A DNA stretch of 64,000 nt from Hahella sp. HN01 (GCF_018986435.1 NZ_JAHMIN010000015.1:33557-97556), one strand, 5' to 3'. Counted from the first letter of the stretch, positions 52,893 through 62,857 are shown. Made by a program: numbers and translations. The notes: a model not told the origin generated them from the letters alone.

Positions 52893-54380
52893 ATGCCCGA
52901 AGTACATGACCTGGGACTGATGATTGATTCCCGAATCCCCCTGATAGTGATTCAAAGCCATGAAGAAACCCGAGTGCTGGACACCGTTACCCGCCTGGCG
53001 ATCAAGAAAAGCCTGCCGCTGTTCGCCTGGACCGTCACAGACGGCCTGAAGCGAATGGGTTTCGGTTTTGATCTGGAGCAGGAGGATAAGCTGAAAGATC
53101 CGGAAAAGATTCTGGAGCACATCAAACGCAGCCATACCGCCAGTATCTTTGTTCTTTGCGATTACCACCCTTACCTGGATGACGAGCCCAAGCACATCCG
53201 CCTGCTCAAAGACATCGCCCTGACTCACCGCAATAACGGGCATACCGTCATTCTCCTGAGCCATACAATGAACATCCCTGGAGAGCTCAAACACCTGAGC
53301 GCCAACTTCAAGATGCGTCTGCCCAACGCAGATCAGTTGATCAACATTGTACGAGAAGAAGCCGCGCGCTGGTCGCAGCAGCACTATGGCGAAAAGGTGA
53401 AAACCGACAACAAGACGCTGCAGCAATTGGTCCGCAACATGTCCGGGGTCACCTTCGAAGAGGCTCGCCGACTGGCGCGGGGCGCGATATTCGATGACGG
53501 AGCCATCACGCAATCGGATATACCTGAAGTGAACCGCGCCAAGTTCGAACTGATGGAAATGGAAGGCGTGCTGAGTTTTGAATACGACACCGCCAAGTTT
53601 ACCGACGTAGGTGGGCTGGAGTCCCTGAAGAAGTGGCTGCAGCAGCGGCGGGTCACCTTCGTCGAAGGCAAGTCGGAAGCGCAGCTCGATCCGCCCAAGG
53701 GCATTATGCTGCTGGGCGTACAAGGCGGCGGCAAGAGCCTCGCCGCCAAAGCCGTCGCAGGAATGTGGGGCTTGCCGCTGCTGCGCATGGACATGGGCGC
53801 GCTATACAACAAGTTCTTCGGTGAGACCGAGAGAAACATGCGCGAAGCGCTGCAACTGGCGGAGTTGATGTCTCCCTGCGTACTGTGGATTGATGAAATC
53901 GAAAAAGGCCTGGGACAGGACGGCAATGACCAGGGCGTCTCCAAGCGGGTGCTGGGCACGCTGCTTACCTGGATGTCGGAGAACAAACACCCGGTCTTCC
54001 TGGTCGCCACCGCCAACAATATCAAATCGCTGCCGCCGGAGCTGATGCGCAAAGGCCGTATCGACGAAATCTTCTTCGTGGACCTGCCTACTCTGGACGT
54101 GCGCCAGATTATTTTCGACATCCATTTACAAAAACGCGGCCTCTCCCCCGCCAACTTCGACGCAAAGTTACTGGCGGAGTCCACCGACGGCTTTACCGGG
54201 GCCGAAATCGAGCAAGCGGTTGTCTCCGCCCTCTACTCCGCCGCCGCCCTGGGACAGCCGTTGACGACAGAGTTGGTGCTGGAAGAAATCAGCAACACCC
54301 AACCTCTCTCTGTCGTAATGGCGGAAGACATGCTGGCCCTACGCGCCTGGGCCGCCGCCCGCTGCGTCCCAGCAGACTGA
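52893..54380 (+). CDS. Ycf46-like AAA ATPase
   Basis: A 495-residue AAA protein like cyanobacterial and chloroplast Ycf46. The N-terminal region (about 1-190) is a degenerate ATPase-like domain starting LGLMIDSRIPLIVIQSHEETRVLD. The active AAA module has Walker A GVQGGGKSLAAKA (about 275), Walker B VLWIDEIEKG and sensor/Arg-finger segments ATANNIKSLPPELMRKGRIDEIFFVDLP. Function is little known; in cyanobacteria Ycf46 is linked to CO2 uptake control. The ATG at 52893 is chosen; upstream extension lies antisense to prkB. Convergent with mshQ across a repeat-rich gap. Confidence 0.88.
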   Translation: MPEVHDLGLMIDSRIPLIVIQSHEETRVLDTVTRLAIKKSLPLFAWTVTDGLKRMGFGFDLEQEDKLKDPEKILEHIKRSHTASIFVLCDYHPYLDDEPKHIRLLKDIALTHRNNGHTVILLSHTMNIPGELKHLSANFKMRLPNADQLINIVREEAARWSQQHYGEKVKTDNKTLQQLVRNMSGVTFEEARRLARGAIFDDGAITQSDIPEVNRAKFELMEMEGVLSFEYDTAKFTDVGGLESLKKWLQQRRVTFVEGKSEAQLDPPKGIMLLGVQGGGKSLAAKAVAGMWGLPLLRMDMGALYNKFFGETERNMREALQLAELMSPCVLWIDEIEKGLGQDGNDQGVSKRVLGTLLTWMSENKHPVFLVATANNIKSLPPELMRKGRIDEIFFVDLPTLDVRQIIFDIHLQKRGLSPANFDAKLLAESTDGFTGAEIEQAVVSALYSAAALGQPLTTELVLEEISNTQPLSVVMAEDMLALRAWAAARCVPAD

Positions 54381-54506
54381 GCCCTCTCTCGATCCAGACA
54401 TGCGGCGGCCAACCAAGGCCCGCCGCCTTTTCTTCGAATTCCCCCCAACACTTTAACCTGCTCGCTTAAAACCAACCAAGAACGCCAGAGAGCACCGCCA
54501 CCCACT

Positions 54507-54620
54507 CCGTTCGCCCTGAGCTTGTCGAAGGGCGTTATGCAATACAGACGTATCAATGGTTACCCCACTGAAGTAGGTCTGGCGTTCTGGGAGGTCCTTC
54601 GACAAGCTCAGGACGAACGG
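54507..54620. repeat. Inverted-repeat element, copy 1
   Basis: Two 25-base arms, CCGTTCGCCCTGAGCTTGTC... (54507-54531) and its reverse complement with one mismatch (54596-54620), flank a 64-base core containing CAGACGTATCAATGGTTACC. Copy 2 lies at 54917-55043. Arms of this TTCGACAAGCTCAGG type are dispersed repeats in many proteobacteria. Confidence 0.8.
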
Positions 54621-54679
54621 GTGGAGTTTAGGGGCTGCGGTCCGTTTCGGGTCTCACGTCTCGCCAATTCAGGTTTCAG

Positions 54680-54734
54680 AAATAGGATCTGGCGCTCTGA
54701 GAGGTCCTTCGACAGGCTCAGGACGAACGGTGGT
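54680..54734. repeat. Inverted-repeat element, half copy
   Basis: Only the right end is present: ATAGGATCTGGCGCTCTGAGAG followed by the arm CCTTCGACAGGCTCAGGACG. The left arm and core are missing, so it is a solo end of the neighbouring element. Confidence 0.7.
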
Positions 54735-54916
54735 AGATTGAAGGAGTGTTGTGTGCGCCGATTTTGCCTTTACTGAGTCATTTTCCTCCAGCTCTCCAGC
54801 GCTCATATTCACAAAAACCTCCCGACTAAAACCAATCAGAATGCCAACGGATAGCGTTGATAACACGCCCCATGATATCAACCGAAAGCCGCCAATGAGT
54901 TTTGCATACACCCACT

Positions 54917-55043
54917 CCGTTCGCCCTGAGCCTGTCGAAGGGCGCTAGGCAATGCAGACGTATCAATGGTTACCCCAGTCTAAAGTTTACTGAAGTAGGA
55001 TCTGGCGCTCTGGGAAGTCCTTCGACAAGCTCAGGACGAACGG
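54917..55043. repeat. Inverted-repeat element, copy 2
   Basis: Left arm CCGTTCGCCCTGAGCCTGTC... (54917-54941), core with GCAATGCAGACGTATCAATGG, and right arm CCTTCGACAAGCTCAGGACG... (55019-55043). Nearly the same as copy 1 but with an extra 13 or so bases (AGTCTAAAGTTTA region) in the core. It ends 35 bases before the mshQ stop codon. Confidence 0.8.
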
Positions 55044-55077
55044 TGGAGAATAAGAACGGGTTGGGACGGTTTTTTCT

Positions 55078-58000
55078 TTACTGGGTTACTTCACGCCAGT
55101 AAATGATGCGGTCGTGGCCCCGGTATTGTCCGAAAGTGGCGGTGGCGGAGGGGTTGTCGAGGGCGTTGTCGCCGTCCCAGTCGAAGCGTAGCCATAGATC
55201 GGTGTTGTAACGCAGACCCACCGTCCCTTCGTTGCCGATGCCAGGACTGGTCAGGTAGACCTCCTGTCCATCAGGGTATACCGCTGAAGCGAAGGCGCCG
55301 CCGGCGCCGGGGTTGCCGGCGACTTCCGCCCGGGTTTCGCCGGAGTTGAGATTGCCGCTGTAACTGCTCATCGCCAGGGTTGCGGGGCTGCTGCTGTAGC
55401 TGGTGCAGCTATCTGAGGCGTTCTCGATGAAGCGGGCGCCATTCCAGTGTTCAATGTACATGGGCAGTTCCAGGCTGGACGTTTCCGGCCCATAAGCGTT
55501 TTCCATGCGAAGACGACCATAACGGATTTCCGTTCCAGCGATACCAGTGATGGAGAAATCCAGACAGGCGTCCGCATCGCTGGTTTTGTAACAGGCGCCA
55601 TCGCTGTCCTGCAGGTCCGCTGCAGCGAAGGTCAGGTTTACATTGGCGGCGAAGGGATCGTCGTCCGCCAGGGGCGGTGAGTTGGTTTTCTGGTAGGTAA
55701 ACGCGTCGCCGGACAGGGACAGAGTTCCAGAGCCGTCATAGGCCGCGCCAGTGCTTAATGACAATGAGGCGCCGCTGCTATCAAAGCTGAGTGTTGAGCT
55801 GCGCCCGCTGGCGTCGCTGTAGCTTCGGTTGCTTTGCAGCATGTTGCTGAATTTAAAGTAGGCCGCGTCATAGTTCAATGTCGTGGCCCCCGCAACGTTT
55901 TTACCAACCAGGGTCAGCACCGGACTCACGTCATAAGGGAAACTCTGATCCTGATAGGTGAACGCGCAAGCCCAGGGCGGCGTGAATGTGGGCGTGTTAG
56001 CGGACACCGCCAGATAGGCGGGGTAAAAGCGTCCGATATCGCCGCTGGCGCCGCTGATTTTCGCGGTTCTGGCGGAACCGGCGCCCAGGTAGTTACTGTC
56101 ATCAATGACTGCGCTCAGATTAATGACGCCCACCTCACTGAACTGGTAGGCGCCGCTGGCCTGGCCGCCGCTGAATAAGGTTGAGCCTCCCGGCAGACTC
56201 AAATCTCCAGACAATGCGCCATTGGTCGCTGGCGCAATGCTCGATACGGACAGCTGCACCGTTTCCCCTTCATTGCCAAACGCAGGAGCCAGCCCATTGC
56301 CGGACAGATCCGCTCCAGCGTCCGCCTGTCCATCGCCATCCAGGTCATCCGCCGCCTGATACAAGACGCCGCCCACATTCAGCGTAAAATCCGCCCCGGC
56401 TTTGCGATAAGCCCCGCCGCTTGGTCCAGCCGCAGCGGGATTACCCACAGCGTCAATCCAAATCGCGAATGGCCTGACAATCCAGGGCGCAGAGGCATTG
56501 TCGCTGGCGATAGTCAGAGGATTATCCGACTCGTCCAGAATCAGCCCGCTGCTGTCATCCCGCAGATTCAACACATAGGCGCCCACATCGGACGTATCCC
56601 ATGCAAAGGTCGCTTCGCCGTTAGTGAAGCTGAGGTTGAGATTAGCGCTGGCAGGCTGACTGTCAGGAAGCGTCGCGGTGGTATTGCCCACAATCTGCGG
56701 CGCTACGCCCGCCGGGTCAGCGCTACTGCGCGTCAGCCAGGCCTTCAGGTTGACGCCGCCATCGTATTCCTCCACCGGTCCACAACTCCCCGCTCCACCG
56801 GGGTCCTTGGCGATCAGGGAGACTTTGAAATTATGGCGGCGTCCCGCGATAAGGTCGTAATCGAGACTGTCGTTCTCCTCGATATACAGAATATTGTCGA
56901 GGAACTGAATCGGGCCGCCTGCGCCGCTGATGGAAGCGTCCGCATCCGTCGCTGTCAGGGTCAACGACTCCGCCAGATTGTTGCTCAGCGTCAACTGCGC
57001 CACACCGGCGTCCGCCACGGAGAATGTGTAGGCGGCGGAGCCATCGTCGCTGCTGTCGGGGTCCGGCGATAAGGTTCCTGCGCCGGTCTGCACCGCCCAT
57101 ACCCCACGAGAACGAGAGGTGCTCAGCGCCACCGTGCCGGCGTAGGTCGATAAGGTGGCGCCGCTGGAATCCTGGGCTTCGATGCGCACCGTATGCGGCA
57201 GGCAGGTGCTGGCGGTGGAGCCGGTGGTGATGATAAAGCGGTTCAAGGCGCCAACGCTGCACAGCGCGCCATAATCCAACGCGGACACGCTGCCGGAATT
57301 GTAGGTCACATCTACGTCACTGGCGCTGCTCACATCCTCCGCCGTGATCGCGCCGTAGATCTTGTTCTGATAACCCAGACTCACATCGCCAGCGCTATAG
57401 AGCACGCCGGAGAATGTCACTGCGGAGCTGAATGTCACATTGCCATAAGCGTACAGCAACAATCGGCTGGCGTTGGAAGATGAGCCGCCGGGGGCGTTCA
57501 GAGAGTCCTGGTAACCAATCGATAAGGGCTGATTAACGAAAAGACGCGCCGTACCCGATCCCGTCACATTGATTTCCACTTCACTGCCTAACGTAAGCTG
57601 GTTAATCCAGTAGTCGCCCGGCTGCAGGTTAACCTTGCCCTGATAGCCAATGCTCAATTGATTGATAAAGTACTCGGAATAGGCGCTCGACACATTCATG
57701 ACCGAAGCGTCGCTGACGGAGACCGTGCGATATTGATTGGTTGAGCCGCCCAGCGTGCCTGCCCTGCTCACACTCAAATCCGTCACATAGACGCTGGTGT
57801 CGGGAAAGGTTCCCGGATTCAGCGTATCCACGGCGCCGCCGGAAGCCACGCAGGTAGTGGAGGTGCAACTCAACACCGAGGAGCTGCCGGTCACCGTCAC
57901 GGTTCCCGCCTCCAGGATATTATCGGGACTATCGATAACCTGGGAGTTATAGCCAAAACTGATGGTCCCACTGGAATGACTGGAGATGGCGTCCGGGAAT

Positions 58001-60117
58001 GTTCCGAGACAGGCGCCGCTGCCCTCACAGGGGTGTGTTTCGACATAAAGATCACCAACGTCTGTTGCGGACAACGTCTTGTTGTATACCTGCACTTCGT
58101 CGATACGCCCGCTGAAGTAGCGCACGGAGTAGCCTTGGTCCTGTCCGATTTGCAGCGGGTCGGAGTTGGTCAACAACGTCCCGGTATAGGAAGAGGAGCC
58201 GCGCACTACGCCATCCACATAGACTCTTTGCGCCCCGCTTTCATAAGTGATGACCACATGACGCCAGGCGTTGGCGACCATATTGGCGCCTCTGGTGGTG
58301 ATCGAACGCGACGTTCCGCTGCTGTCGTTCCACCACCAGTAGATCTCACCGGAACTATCGATATGGAACTCGTAGTTTTCATCTTTGGAAAGAATGGTTT
58401 TCAGTTCCGAAGTGGGGATCTGCGTGGGGTATACCCAGGCGCTAACAGTCAGGTTATTGGTAATGTCCAGCAGGTTGTTATCAGCGATCTCGATATACTG
58501 CGAGCTACCGTTAAACTCAGCATAGGCGCAGGTGCCGGGATCGCCGGCGATCGCCGGGGCCGTATCCAGTGTCTGCGCGCCGTTATAGGCGCGGCCGCTC
58601 AAGTTGTTGCCGCTGGCGTCACTGACTTCGCCGGCGGAGCCGTTCCAGACCTCATCTTCCATGCGCCAGATGGCGATGGCGGAAAATCCGCACGCACTGG
58701 GCGCCCCACGGGCGGCGATGGTCACATTATCGATGTACATGAACTCATCGTAGTTGTTGTAATTACTGCTGATGCGGAAGCGAATGCGGGTATTGGCGGA
58801 AAGATAGGGCGTTAAATCAATCGTCGCGGTTCCACTGACGTCATTAGAATACGACGCCACCACCGTATAACTGGAGCCGCCGTTGGCGGACACCTCCACG
58901 CCAAAGCTATCCGAACCTTCCAGATTGTTGGTGGTGCTGTAACTGTAGGTCAGCGTCGCTGACGAATAGGACGAAAGATCCACTTCCCGGTATAACCCGG
59001 GATATCCGAAGCTGAAGTAACCATTAAAGCGGGCTGCGCCTCCGCTAACCCGAACAAAGCCAGAACTGGCGCTGCTGTTGTCATCCACTTCCTGCCAGCT
59101 GCCGCTCCAGGCTCCAGAGCCTCCGCTGTAACCGCCGGAGCTGAAATCGTCGCTAAAATCTGCGTTAGTAGGATCGTCCAGACTAAAGGACAGGCTCTGA
59201 GTGGGATAAGTGGTCTGCAGCGTATAGGTAACCCCCAGACTCAACGAACTGGTGGTGAGCAGCACCGTATCTGAGTCCACCAGGGACGCGCTCAAGACCG
59301 ACGCGCCGTTGTCCAGGCTGTAATTGGAGACGTCGACCGCCCGCGCCGGCGACACCGGAGCGGCGAAATCCACCGTGACCTGGTTGGGCGTCGCACAGCT
59401 GGCCGCCGCGGCGGACAAGGCGGGAAACTCCCGCCGCCACAGCAAATCTGTGGCGTCGTTGACGGAAACCGTGTCAAAGGAGTATTGAGTGTAGTCGGAG
59501 TTATCCACCTCGATGCCGATGGTGGCGCTGGCGCCATTGGCGTTGTCATTGCCATAACGGAACAGCACATTGCCGTTTTCATACAGAACGATTTGCAGGG
59601 AGTAACTGGTGCCCGCCCCATTGTAGCGAGGCACTCCATTCCAGGATGCGACAAAGCGCCGGTTGGGTGAGCTGCCTAAGGTACTGTATGTGACGCTGCC
59701 TCCCAATGACGGCTCCAGGTCATCCCAGTAGCCCAATATGGCCCTGTCGGCGGGCTCTTCATAACCCGGACAAGTGCCTGTGCAAGCGCCTTCAATTGGC
59801 AGCGCTTCATTGGTGTAGTCTTTGTAAAACCCCTGATCGGCGCCGAAGTGCAGTGCGCCGTTGGAGAGAATACGCACCTGGGTGTAGCCGGTCTGCCCCA
59901 GGTAAAACGTGAAGCCGATATTCACCAGTTGGAAATCGTCGTCACGGGGATAACCAGTCAATGAGCTGTCCCGATTCCAGGTGACGGTCGACGAGGTGGA
60001 ATCAAAGGCCGTGCCGGATACGGTTTCCACGACATAGGCGGCAAACGTATTCGCGCTGGCGACGCATAACCAGAACAACGCCGTGAGCGTTAGCAGCATC
60101 CGACGTAGCCGGAACAT
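55078..60117 (-). CDS. mshQ: MSHA biogenesis protein MshQ
   Basis: Very large exported protein (1679 residues) encoded at the end of the MSHA pilus operon. A signal peptide (cleavage near ANTFA-AY, residue 27) is followed by beta-rich domains, a LamG/concanavalin-like fold at about 530-710 (YAEFNGSSQYIEIADNNLL, WRHVVITYESGAQRVYVDGV, FSGRIDEVQVYNKTLSATDV) and a long C-terminal MshQ domain (about 1000-1679, DUF6701) rich in Ser, Gly and Asp. It may act as a tip adhesin or surface component of the pilus. The start codon overlaps the mshP stop (TGATG), so they are coupled. Confidence 0.88.
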   Translation of the reverse strand: MFRLRRMLLTLTALFWLCVASANTFAAYVVETVSGTAFDSTSSTVTWNRDSSLTGYPRDDDFQLVNIGFTFYLGQTGYTQVRILSNGALHFGADQGFYKDYTNEALPIEGACTGTCPGYEEPADRAILGYWDDLEPSLGGSVTYSTLGSSPNRRFVASWNGVPRYNGAGTSYSLQIVLYENGNVLFRYGNDNANGASATIGIEVDNSDYTQYSFDTVSVNDATDLLWRREFPALSAAAASCATPNQVTVDFAAPVSPARAVDVSNYSLDNGASVLSASLVDSDTVLLTTSSLSLGVTYTLQTTYPTQSLSFSLDDPTNADFSDDFSSGGYSGGSGAWSGSWQEVDDNSSASSGFVRVSGGAARFNGYFSFGYPGLYREVDLSSYSSATLTYSYSTTNNLEGSDSFGVEVSANGGSSYTVVASYSNDVSGTATIDLTPYLSANTRIRFRISSNYNNYDEFMYIDNVTIAARGAPSACGFSAIAIWRMEDEVWNGSAGEVSDASGNNLSGRAYNGAQTLDTAPAIAGDPGTCAYAEFNGSSQYIEIADNNLLDITNNLTVSAWVYPTQIPTSELKTILSKDENYEFHIDSSGEIYWWWNDSSGTSRSITTRGANMVANAWRHVVITYESGAQRVYVDGVVRGSSSYTGTLLTNSDPLQIGQDQGYSVRYFSGRIDEVQVYNKTLSATDVGDLYVETHPCEGSGACLGTFPDAISSHSSGTISFGYNSQVIDSPDNILEAGTVTVTGSSSVLSCTSTTCVASGGAVDTLNPGTFPDTSVYVTDLSVSRAGTLGGSTNQYRTVSVSDASVMNVSSAYSEYFINQLSIGYQGKVNLQPGDYWINQLTLGSEVEINVTGSGTARLFVNQPLSIGYQDSLNAPGGSSSNASRLLLYAYGNVTFSSAVTFSGVLYSAGDVSLGYQNKIYGAITAEDVSSASDVDVTYNSGSVSALDYGALCSVGALNRFIITTGSTASTCLPHTVRIEAQDSSGATLSTYAGTVALSTSRSRGVWAVQTGAGTLSPDPDSSDDGSAAYTFSVADAGVAQLTLSNNLAESLTLTATDADASISGAGGPIQFLDNILYIEENDSLDYDLIAGRRHNFKVSLIAKDPGGAGSCGPVEEYDGGVNLKAWLTRSSADPAGVAPQIVGNTTATLPDSQPASANLNLSFTNGEATFAWDTSDVGAYVLNLRDDSSGLILDESDNPLTIASDNASAPWIVRPFAIWIDAVGNPAAAGPSGGAYRKAGADFTLNVGGVLYQAADDLDGDGQADAGADLSGNGLAPAFGNEGETVQLSVSSIAPATNGALSGDLSLPGGSTLFSGGQASGAYQFSEVGVINLSAVIDDSNYLGAGSARTAKISGASGDIGRFYPAYLAVSANTPTFTPPWACAFTYQDQSFPYDVSPVLTLVGKNVAGATTLNYDAAYFKFSNMLQSNRSYSDASGRSSTLSFDSSGASLSLSTGAAYDGSGTLSLSGDAFTYQKTNSPPLADDDPFAANVNLTFAAADLQDSDGACYKTSDADACLDFSITGIAGTEIRYGRLRMENAYGPETSSLELPMYIEHWNGARFIENASDSCTSYSSSPATLAMSSYSGNLNSGETRAEVAGNPGAGGAFASAVYPDGQEVYLTSPGIGNEGTVGLRYNTDLWLRFDWDGDNALDNPSATATFGQYRGHDRIIYWREVTQ

Positions 60118-60542
60118 CAGTGCGCCCTCACTTCGATGGTGCGCGACGCCGTTTCATCGCCACCGCCACAGCTTCCCGTGCTGCGCAGGGTGAAGTAGTC
60201 ATCACCGCCAGCAGAGTCCGTCAGGCACACCACCGACGCGGAACATCCCGTCAGGCCGTCTGCGGTGAAATTTAAATCTGGAAATCCCACGGAACAATTG
60301 TTATCTGCGCCACCGGCGGGAAACAATCGCCCCAACGCCGCCTGCGCCCCGGTTTCCGCCGCATAGAAAGCGCGCGTGGAGAGAATATCCATCGAAACGC
60401 CTTCCGCCGTGGAGCGCTCCAACTCAGTGATCGCCACCACCAATAACCCCAGAATCACGATGACGAACAACGCCGCAGGCAAACCCAGGCCCGCCTGTCG
60501 CTGGCGACGTATCGGATGCATGAGGCGACGATCAGGGCACAT
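60117..60542 (-). CDS. mshP: MSHA biogenesis protein MshP
   Basis: A 141-residue minor pilus component of the PilX type. The N-terminal hydrophobic helix RRQRQAGLGLPAALFVIVILGLLVVAITELERS shows no classic GF cleavage site but has the PilX-like pattern with Glu after the helix. Residues 50-140 include Cys pairs typical of minor pilins. AGGAGGTG lies upstream of the ATG at 60542, inside the end of mshO (11-base overlap). Confidence 0.85.
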   Translation of the reverse strand: MCPDRRLMHPIRRQRQAGLGLPAALFVIVILGLLVVAITELERSTAEGVSMDILSTRAFYAAETGAQAALGRLFPAGGADNNCSVGFPDLNFTADGLTGCSASVVCLTDSAGGDDYFTLRSTGSCGGGDETASRTIEVRAH

Positions 60543-61314
60543 TGCGGATGTTCACCTCCTGCTGAATGTCGAAGCTTTCGCCTCCATTGGAGACCCGGAA
60601 GCTCATCTGCACCACTGCATTGCGCACCAGCGACGCCGGGGTGTAATTGAAGTCCGCCGTGCCCGCAGCCACCAGATTGATCAGCATTTCCTGCACCGCG
60701 CCGCTCGAAGGCGGCAGGTCCGGTGTGGCGTTGAAACCGTAATTCACATAGCGATAGATCGCCGTACCGGACTGGCAGAACGCCATCGGCGTTCCCACCA
60801 CATATAATCTGCGCGCGGGAGAATCCGTGGGAAACTGGTGATTCGCCGATAAAGTGACGGTGACGTCATCGGAGCCCGTGGGGAGCTGCGCCAGCGCCTC
60901 GGACAAAGAATTCGGACCTGGGCTCTGCGGATCGTAAAGCTCAGCTTGATCAATGGGATAAATAGCCGCCCGTCCAATGACTGCATTGTCCAGACGAGCG
61001 CCCACCGCATCGATACTGGCGGCGGGACTGGAGATGGGAGCGCTGACATAGTCCGTGCCGGCGAGCACGGGAATAAACTCGATACAACCACTGGCGACCC
61101 GCACTGAGTTGGGCAGCGCAGAACGGATCGCGCGCGACATTTTTTCCGCTGCGATCAACCCCGCCGTCGCCATTTGCTGACGTTCCGCCGTGTCCACATA
61201 ACCTCCCACGGTCGCGGTGATAAAACGGGTCACGCCTACCGCCAGCACGCTGACGATGACAATGACCATCACCAATTCAATCAATGTAAACCCGTGGGAG
61301 CGTCCTGTCTTCAT
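60532..61314 (-). CDS. mshO: MSHA minor pilin MshO
   Basis: Minor pilin-like protein of 260 residues with a type IV prepilin leader MKTGRSHG|FTLIELVMVIVIVSVLAVGVTRF cleaved by prepilin peptidase. The C-terminal domain has one Cys pair (SGCIEF, MAFCQSG). The ATG at 61314 has TGAGG six bases before it; a TTG four codons upstream overlaps mshD and is not preferred. Confidence 0.89.
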   Translation of the reverse strand: MKTGRSHGFTLIELVMVIVIVSVLAVGVTRFITATVGGYVDTAERQQMATAGLIAAEKMSRAIRSALPNSVRVASGCIEFIPVLAGTDYVSAPISSPAASIDAVGARLDNAVIGRAAIYPIDQAELYDPQSPGPNSLSEALAQLPTGSDDVTVTLSANHQFPTDSPARRLYVVGTPMAFCQSGTAIYRYVNYGFNATPDLPPSSGAVQEMLINLVAAGTADFNYTPASLVRNAVVQMSFRVSNGGESFDIQQEVNIRNVP

Positions 61315-61322
61315 ACTACGCC

Positions 61323-61826
61323 TCAAAAATTGGCCCGATAGGCGGAAAAGGTCATCGCCGGACCGGAAGGCGGCGTTATCGTCACCCTCACCAGCTTGGC
61401 GTTCGACGCCGACAAGCCAATGTCCGCGCCCGCGCAGGTCACCGACACGCTCACCAGATAGCCGGGATAGTTATTAAAATCCGCATCGGTCTGCGAGCGC
61501 GGCGCTTCATTGACGATGCCATCGTAGTCGTCCACATCATCGTACTCGTCGCGACTGCCCTCCTCGGAGACGATATTGCAACTGGTCACTGGCGGAACGC
61601 CGCCGGAGGGAGTCGCCTCGTCATAACGTTTACCCAGAATTTCATCCAGATACGCCTGCGCCAACTGAATGGTGCGATTGCGCAACAGTACATCGCTGCT
61701 GCGGCCGATACTGCCGCTCATGGCGGTGACGATCGCCACCAGAGCGATGCCGATCACGATAATGGTGATCACCAGCTCCACCAATGTGACGCCATGCTGC
61801 CGGTCAGGATTCGCAAAAGCCTTCAT
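61323..61826 (-). CDS. mshD: MSHA minor pilin MshD
   Basis: A 167-residue minor pilin with leader MKAFANPDRQHG|VTLVELVITIIVIGIALVAIVTAM, in which Val replaces the usual Phe at +1. Two cysteines lie in VTSCNIVSE and VSVTCAGADIG. The start overlaps the mshC end by 23 bases, showing tight coupling in the operon. Confidence 0.89.
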   Translation of the reverse strand: MKAFANPDRQHGVTLVELVITIIVIGIALVAIVTAMSGSIGRSSDVLLRNRTIQLAQAYLDEILGKRYDEATPSGGVPPVTSCNIVSEEGSRDEYDDVDDYDGIVNEAPRSQTDADFNNYPGYLVSVSVTCAGADIGLSASNAKLVRVTITPPSGPAMTFSAYRANF

Positions 61827-62325
61827 AGGCGTATCCCAAAGTGGTGACGCAAATCGGGTAAACCGTATCGCCGCTGACGCAGATAAGCGTGTTGGTGGTT
61901 CCGCTGGTGGCTGGATTGATCACATCGCCATCCTGATTAAAAGTGATGGTCGCCGGCAAAGCGCTTCCTGCACAGGAGGTAGTCGCACTCTGGCTCCAGT
62001 TGATGCTGACGCCGGAAGCATCGACATCGCGTTGAGAAACATAGCCGCCCTGGGCCACCACGCCGGAAAAGTCGGAGCCGGACAGCGAAAGAGTCAGAGT
62101 GGTAGTAGAGGCGGCGCGGCGTCCAAGGGCGATTTGCTCCGCCAGACGCGCCTGAGAGAGAATTTGGTCAGCGACCACACGGGCCGAATAAGCGTCCCGT
62201 GTGGCGAAAAGACTGATGGCCGTAACCGAAAGGATTCCGAGCAGAATCATCACCATGATCATTTCGATCATGGTGAAACCGCTATTGAGAGTTTTGCCTC
62301 CCCATCGCTGTCGGAATACCTTCAC
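61804..62325 (-). CDS. mshC: MSHA minor pilin MshC
   Basis: A 173-residue minor pilin. Leader MKVFRQRWGGKTLNSG|FTMIEMIMVMILLGILSVTAISLFATR gives the methylated N-terminal helix; the C-terminal domain has four Cys (TTSCAGS, LICVSG, PICVTT, GFCES) likely in disulphides. Start is GTG. Between mshA and mshD as in Vibrio and Shewanella. Confidence 0.88.
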   Translation of the reverse strand: MKVFRQRWGGKTLNSGFTMIEMIMVMILLGILSVTAISLFATRDAYSARVVADQILSQARLAEQIALGRRAASTTTLTLSLSGSDFSGVVAQGGYVSQRDVDASGVSINWSQSATTSCAGSALPATITFNQDGDVINPATSGTTNTLICVSGDTVYPICVTTLGYAYEGFCES

Positions 62326-62355
62326 ACACGGACCTGACTCAGCTTAAGGTAACGA

Positions 62356-62814
62356 TCAAGGGCAAGTGGTTGTACCGCCAATAACAGGAGCGGTATTTGC
62401 CGCCGCGGATTGCGCGTAAGTGACAGTACAGTTGGTCGCGACAGTCACGGTAGTGGTTCCGCCCGAGTGGGCGACAGAGACATTTCCGCCATCAACCTGC
62501 GATGCGGCTTCTATTCCCGTCGCAGTGCCAGCCGGATATCCAAACACGACATCAATCGCGGTTCCGTCTACAGTCACCGTGCTGGTTGCAGCCTGGTCGT
62601 CGCAAGTAGTAGTAGCCAAACAGGCGGCATGAATAATCGCCGATGCCGACCTCACTGAGCCCTCAATGCCTGAGCGGGTCGCCGCCTCAGCCTGTGAAGA
62701 CAGGTTCGCAAATTTCGGCAGCGCAAACGCCGCCAGTATTCCCAGAATAACGATAACCATGACCAGCTCTATCAGCGTAAAGCCCGACTGCTGTGTCTTT
62801 ATCCGCTTTTGCAT
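62356..62814 (-). CDS. mshA: MSHA major pilin MshA
   Basis: Structural subunit of the mannose-sensitive haemagglutinin type IV pilus. The 152-residue prepilin has a short leader MQKRIKTQQSG|FTLIELVMVIVILGILAAFALPKF, E5 of the mature protein, and a C-terminal domain of Thr/Ala/Val-rich strands with cysteines in HAACLATTTCDD and ATNCTVTY plus the last TTTCP. GGAGGGACAACT directly upstream predicts strong translation, as needed for a major pilin. Confidence 0.93.
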   Translation of the reverse strand: MQKRIKTQQSGFTLIELVMVIVILGILAAFALPKFANLSSQAEAATRSGIEGSVRSASAIIHAACLATTTCDDQAATSTVTVDGTAIDVVFGYPAGTATGIEAASQVDGGNVSVAHSGGTTTVTVATNCTVTYAQSAAANTAPVIGGTTTCP

Positions 62815-62851
62815 AGTTGTCCCTCCACGAGAACATATAAGCTTTTAATCA

Positions 62852-62857
62852 AGTATA
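62852..62857 (-). promoter_or_regulatory. Possible internal mshA promoter (-10)
   Basis: TATACT on the minus strand lies 38 bases before the mshA ATG in an AT-rich 84-base gap between mshF and mshA. No convincing -35 is seen. A separate promoter for the major pilin is known in Vibrio; here it is only a candidate. Confidence 0.3.

Noticed and set aside
57976..58815. 279-codon plus-strand frame
   Set aside because: Antisense to mshQ; no family features and no ribosome site.
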